DNA of 6,463 nt from Blastocatellia bacterium (GTDB lineage Bacteria > Acidobacteriota > Blastocatellia > Pyrinomonadales > Pyrinomonadaceae), in NCBI GenBank assembly GCA_013695495.1, contig JACDAK010000028.1:1-6463 (forward strand). Reading direction: 5' to 3'. The translations under genes were made by a program, and so were the position numbers. Positions within the stretch are counted from its first letter, which is position 1; every line of letters begins with the position of its first letter. A model generated the notes under the pieces. The model did no database searches. It was not told the origin of the DNA and saw only the letters and a program-made list of their open reading frames with translations. Below are positions 4,314-6,463 of this stretch, in pieces.

Positions 4314-6463
4314 CTAAGCGGCTGCGGCCTGCTCTATCTCGCCCAGCGCGTCAAAACACCTCTCGCAAACCGTCGGGTATCTCTCAAACTCACCGACCCG
4401 TGTCGAATAGTTCCAGCACCGCTCGCACTTCTCACCCGACGCCTTTTCGATCTTCACCGAAAACCCTTCGCCTTCATGCACCTCAACCTGCGACACGATG
4501 AACAAATACCGGAGGTCGCGATAATAGTCCAGCAAAAACCGCGTCGTCTCGTTGTCGGTCGTCAAGATCACTTTAGCCTCTAACGACGACCCGATCTCCT
4601 TCGCCCCACGGGCTTCCTCCAGCGCCTTTAAAACGTCGTCGCGAATCGCGAACAGCCGCTCCCATCGCACCATCAGCTCGCGGTTAACCTCACCCTTAGC
4701 CTCCGGAAACTCCGCCAAATGCACCGACGCCACCGCCTGATTCGGCAAATTCTCCCAGGCCTCATCCGAAGTAAATACCAGAATCGGGGCCATCAATCGG
4801 CAAAGCGTATCCGCTATCGCATGCAACGCCGTCTGCGCCGAGCGCCGCGCAACCGACCGCGGTGCAAAGATGTAAAGCCGGTCCTTGATGATGTCAAAAT
4901 ACCGCGCAGACAGCGTCACCGTGCAAAAGTTGTAAAGCGCCCCATAAGCCGCCTGAAAGTCGAACGTCTCGTAACCCCGCATCACCTTCGCCGTAAGCTC
5001 ATCAAGGCTCTCCAGCGCCCAGCGGTCGATCTCGAGCATCTCATCGACCGCCACCGCATCTGCCGCCGGATCAAACCCATCCAAATTTCCAAGCGCATAA
5101 CGCAGCGTATTCCGGAATTTACGATAAGCATCAACAACCCGCGACAAGATCTCGTCCGAACACCTGACGTCTTCCGTATAATCGACCGCCGCCGCCCACA
5201 GCCGCAAAATTTCCGCACCCGATTTGTCGATTATCTCCTGCGGAGCCGTCACATTCCCGACCGACTTACTCTGTTTGCGGCCCTCGCCGTCAACCACCCA
5301 GCCATGTGTGATCACCTGCCTATAAGGCGACGCATCATGCGCTGCCAGCCCGCACATCAAGCTCGAATTGAACCATCCGCGATACTGGTCGCCGCCCTCA
5401 AGGTAAACATCGGCAGGGAATCGAAGCGTATCGCCTCGCGTCTCCAACACCGCAACACAGCTCGACCCCGAATCGAACCACACATCCAAGATGTCCGTCT
5501 CTTTCCTAAAATCGGCACCGCCGCAGCCTGCACACACAAACCCCTCCGGCAGCAACTCGCTCTCCGGCCGTGAGTACCATGCGTCCGCTGTTTCCTCCGC
5601 GAATATGTCCGCAACGTGATTAACGATCTTTGGATCAGCCACGGGCGAATCACAACCCTGACAGTAAAAAACAGGTATCGGCACGCCCCACGACCGCTGC
5701 CTTGAAACGCACCAGTCCGGCCTGCCCTTGAACATGATCGCCATCCGGCCCTCGCCCCAGCCCGGGTGCCACTTCACCTTTTCGATCTCAGCCAGAGCCT
5801 TCCCACGCAGCCCCTCCGCCGAAGCCTCGCCGCCAACCTCGTCCATCGAAATGAACCACTGCGGCGTCGCCCGAAACACAACCGGGTTTTTGCATCGCCA
5901 GCAATGCGGATAGCGATGGCGATAGCTTTCCGAATGCAGCAGCATCCCCGTCTCACGCAAAAACTCTACGATCTTCGGGTTTGCATCAAAAATATTCTCG
6001 CCGGCCCAGTGCTCCACTTCGCCGATGAACCGCCCAGCGCCGTCCACGGGGTTATAGATCTCAAGCCCGTACTGCTTACCGATATGAAAGTCATCCGCCC
6101 CGTGCCCCGGCGCCGTATGCACCACACCCGTGCCCGATTTCGCCGCCGACTTGCTCTCAAACCGCACGTCCAGCTCCGTCTCAGCATCGGCCTCGCCCAG
6201 CGTCACATGCTCGCCGTTCATTATCAGCGATGCCCGATCCAGCCAAGCGTGCTTTGCCTTAAGCCGGTCAAGCTTTGCCCCCTTGAACCGGGCGATCTCC
6301 CGCGAATTCTCAAATCCGCAAGTCTCCCCAAAACTCCGCGAAAGCTCCGACGCAACGATGTAAACTTCGCTCTCGCCTTCAAGCGGCTGAACTTCGATCG
6401 CCGAATACTCAAACTCCGGATGCACCGCGATCCCCAAGTTCGCCGGCAGCGTCCACGGCGTCG
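4314..6463 (-). CDS. ileS: Isoleucyl-tRNA synthetase (partial, N-terminus outside window)
   Basis: This cytoplasmic class I synthetase charges tRNA-Ile and edits misactivated valine. The frame is open to the right edge; the first complete codons read TPWTLPANLGIAVHP, the editing-domain threonine-rich block, so the HIGH motif and roughly 200 N-terminal residues are missing. A TTG at 6437 is internal, not a start. Counting that codon as 1, there follow HTAPGHGADDF (editing, 107-117), YPHCWRC (177-182), WCVSRQRSWGVPIP (242-255), a four-cysteine insert (YCQGC 258-262, VCAGC 301-305), DILDVWFDSGSS (315-326), GDQYRGWFNSS (349-359), and KQSKS (388-392) in place of KMSKS. A C-terminal zinc site has Cys671, 674, 691 and 694. 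The C-terminal zinc domain points to the bacterial IleS1 type. The gene ends TAG, 23 nt before the small secreted-protein gene; ileS-lspA clustering is widespread in bacteria. Confidence 0.97.
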   Translation of the reverse strand, partial: TPWTLPANLGIAVHPEFEYSAIEVQPLEGESEVYIVASELSRSFGETCGFENSREIARFKGAKLDRLKAKHAWLDRASLIMNGEHVTLGEADAETELDVRFESKSAAKSGTGVVHTAPGHGADDFHIGKQYGLEIYNPVDGAGRFIGEVEHWAGENIFDANPKIVEFLRETGMLLHSESYRHRYPHCWRCKNPVVFRATPQWFISMDEVGGEASAEGLRGKALAEIEKVKWHPGWGEGRMAIMFKGRPDWCVSRQRSWGVPIPVFYCQGCDSPVADPKIVNHVADIFAEETADAWYSRPESELLPEGFVCAGCGGADFRKETDILDVWFDSGSSCVAVLETRGDTLRFPADVYLEGGDQYRGWFNSSLMCGLAAHDASPYRQVITHGWVVDGEGRKQSKSVGNVTAPQEIIDKSGAEILRLWAAAVDYTEDVRCSDEILSRVVDAYRKFRNTLRYALGNLDGFDPAADAVAVDEMLEIDRWALESLDELTAKVMRGYETFDFQAAYGALYNFCTVTLSARYFDIIKDRLYIFAPRSVARRSAQTALHAIADTLCRLMAPILVFTSDEAWENLPNQAVASVHLAEFPEAKGEVNRELMVRWERLFAIRDDVLKALEEARGAKEIGSSLEAKVILTTDNETTRFLLDYYRDLRYLFIVSQVEVHEGEGFSVKIEKASGEKCERCWNYSTRVGEFERYPTVCERCFDALGEIEQAAAA

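Noticed and set aside
4719..5573. A 284-codon plus-strand open frame opposite ileS
   Set aside because: Arg-rich, no recognisable motif, fully antisense to conserved catalytic segments of IleRS; a compositional shadow.
5908..5930. Short near-repeat of GCGATAGC/GCGATGGC
   Set aside because: It encodes the YRHRYPH stretch before the conserved CWRC of IleRS and is explained by coding constraint.
6435..6437. TTG at 6437 as the start codon of ileS
   Set aside because: The frame continues upstream with TPWTLPAN, a conserved IleRS editing-domain block, so the real start lies beyond the window.

Overview
The window looks like a piece of a Gram-negative bacterial chromosome, most plausibly Acidobacteriota (perhaps Blastocatellia). 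That placement is an inference. It rests on an outer-membrane barrel protein with an N-terminal carboxypeptidase-regulatory-like domain, a style common in that phylum, and on the sequence character of the Lgt and of a small secreted protein. No rRNA or other decisive marker is present.

Layout from left to right: (1) 1-1214, minus strand, the N-terminal 404 codons of a secreted outer-membrane beta-barrel-like protein that runs off the left edge. (2) 1215-1394, a divergent intergenic region with two back-to-back promoter candidates, each containing GCTTGACA: one reads left into the barrel gene, the other right into a tRNA. (3) 1395-1485, plus strand, tRNA-Ser(GCU) with encoded CCA, followed by a strong hairpin terminator at 1495-1526. 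(4) 1545-6463, minus strand, a tight gene cluster transcribed right to left: ileS (5' end outside the window), a small secreted-protein gene carrying two frameshifts, lspA, lgt and rluD. Gaps or overlaps in the cluster are 23 nt, 3 nt, 47 nt and an 8-nt overlap, so one transcript is likely. No gene-free stretch exceeds about 180 bases.

How the genes fit together: lgt and lspA encode the first two steps of lipoprotein maturation (diacylglyceryl transfer, then signal-peptide cleavage). ileS-lspA and lspA-rluD adjacency are both known in distant bacteria, so this is a housekeeping translation and envelope operon. The small gene between ileS and lspA is the unfamiliar member.

The two most notable observations are these. 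First, the small gene reads as one continuous 142-residue secreted protein only if one base is restored in each of two short homopolymers; as written it is broken into three frames. Second, a 70-bp array of ten exactly phased, degenerate 7-bp units arranged as an inverted repeat fills the lspA-lgt gap and also forms the last codons and stop codon of lspA. No clearly new multi-gene system (defence, mobile or biosynthetic) is visible.
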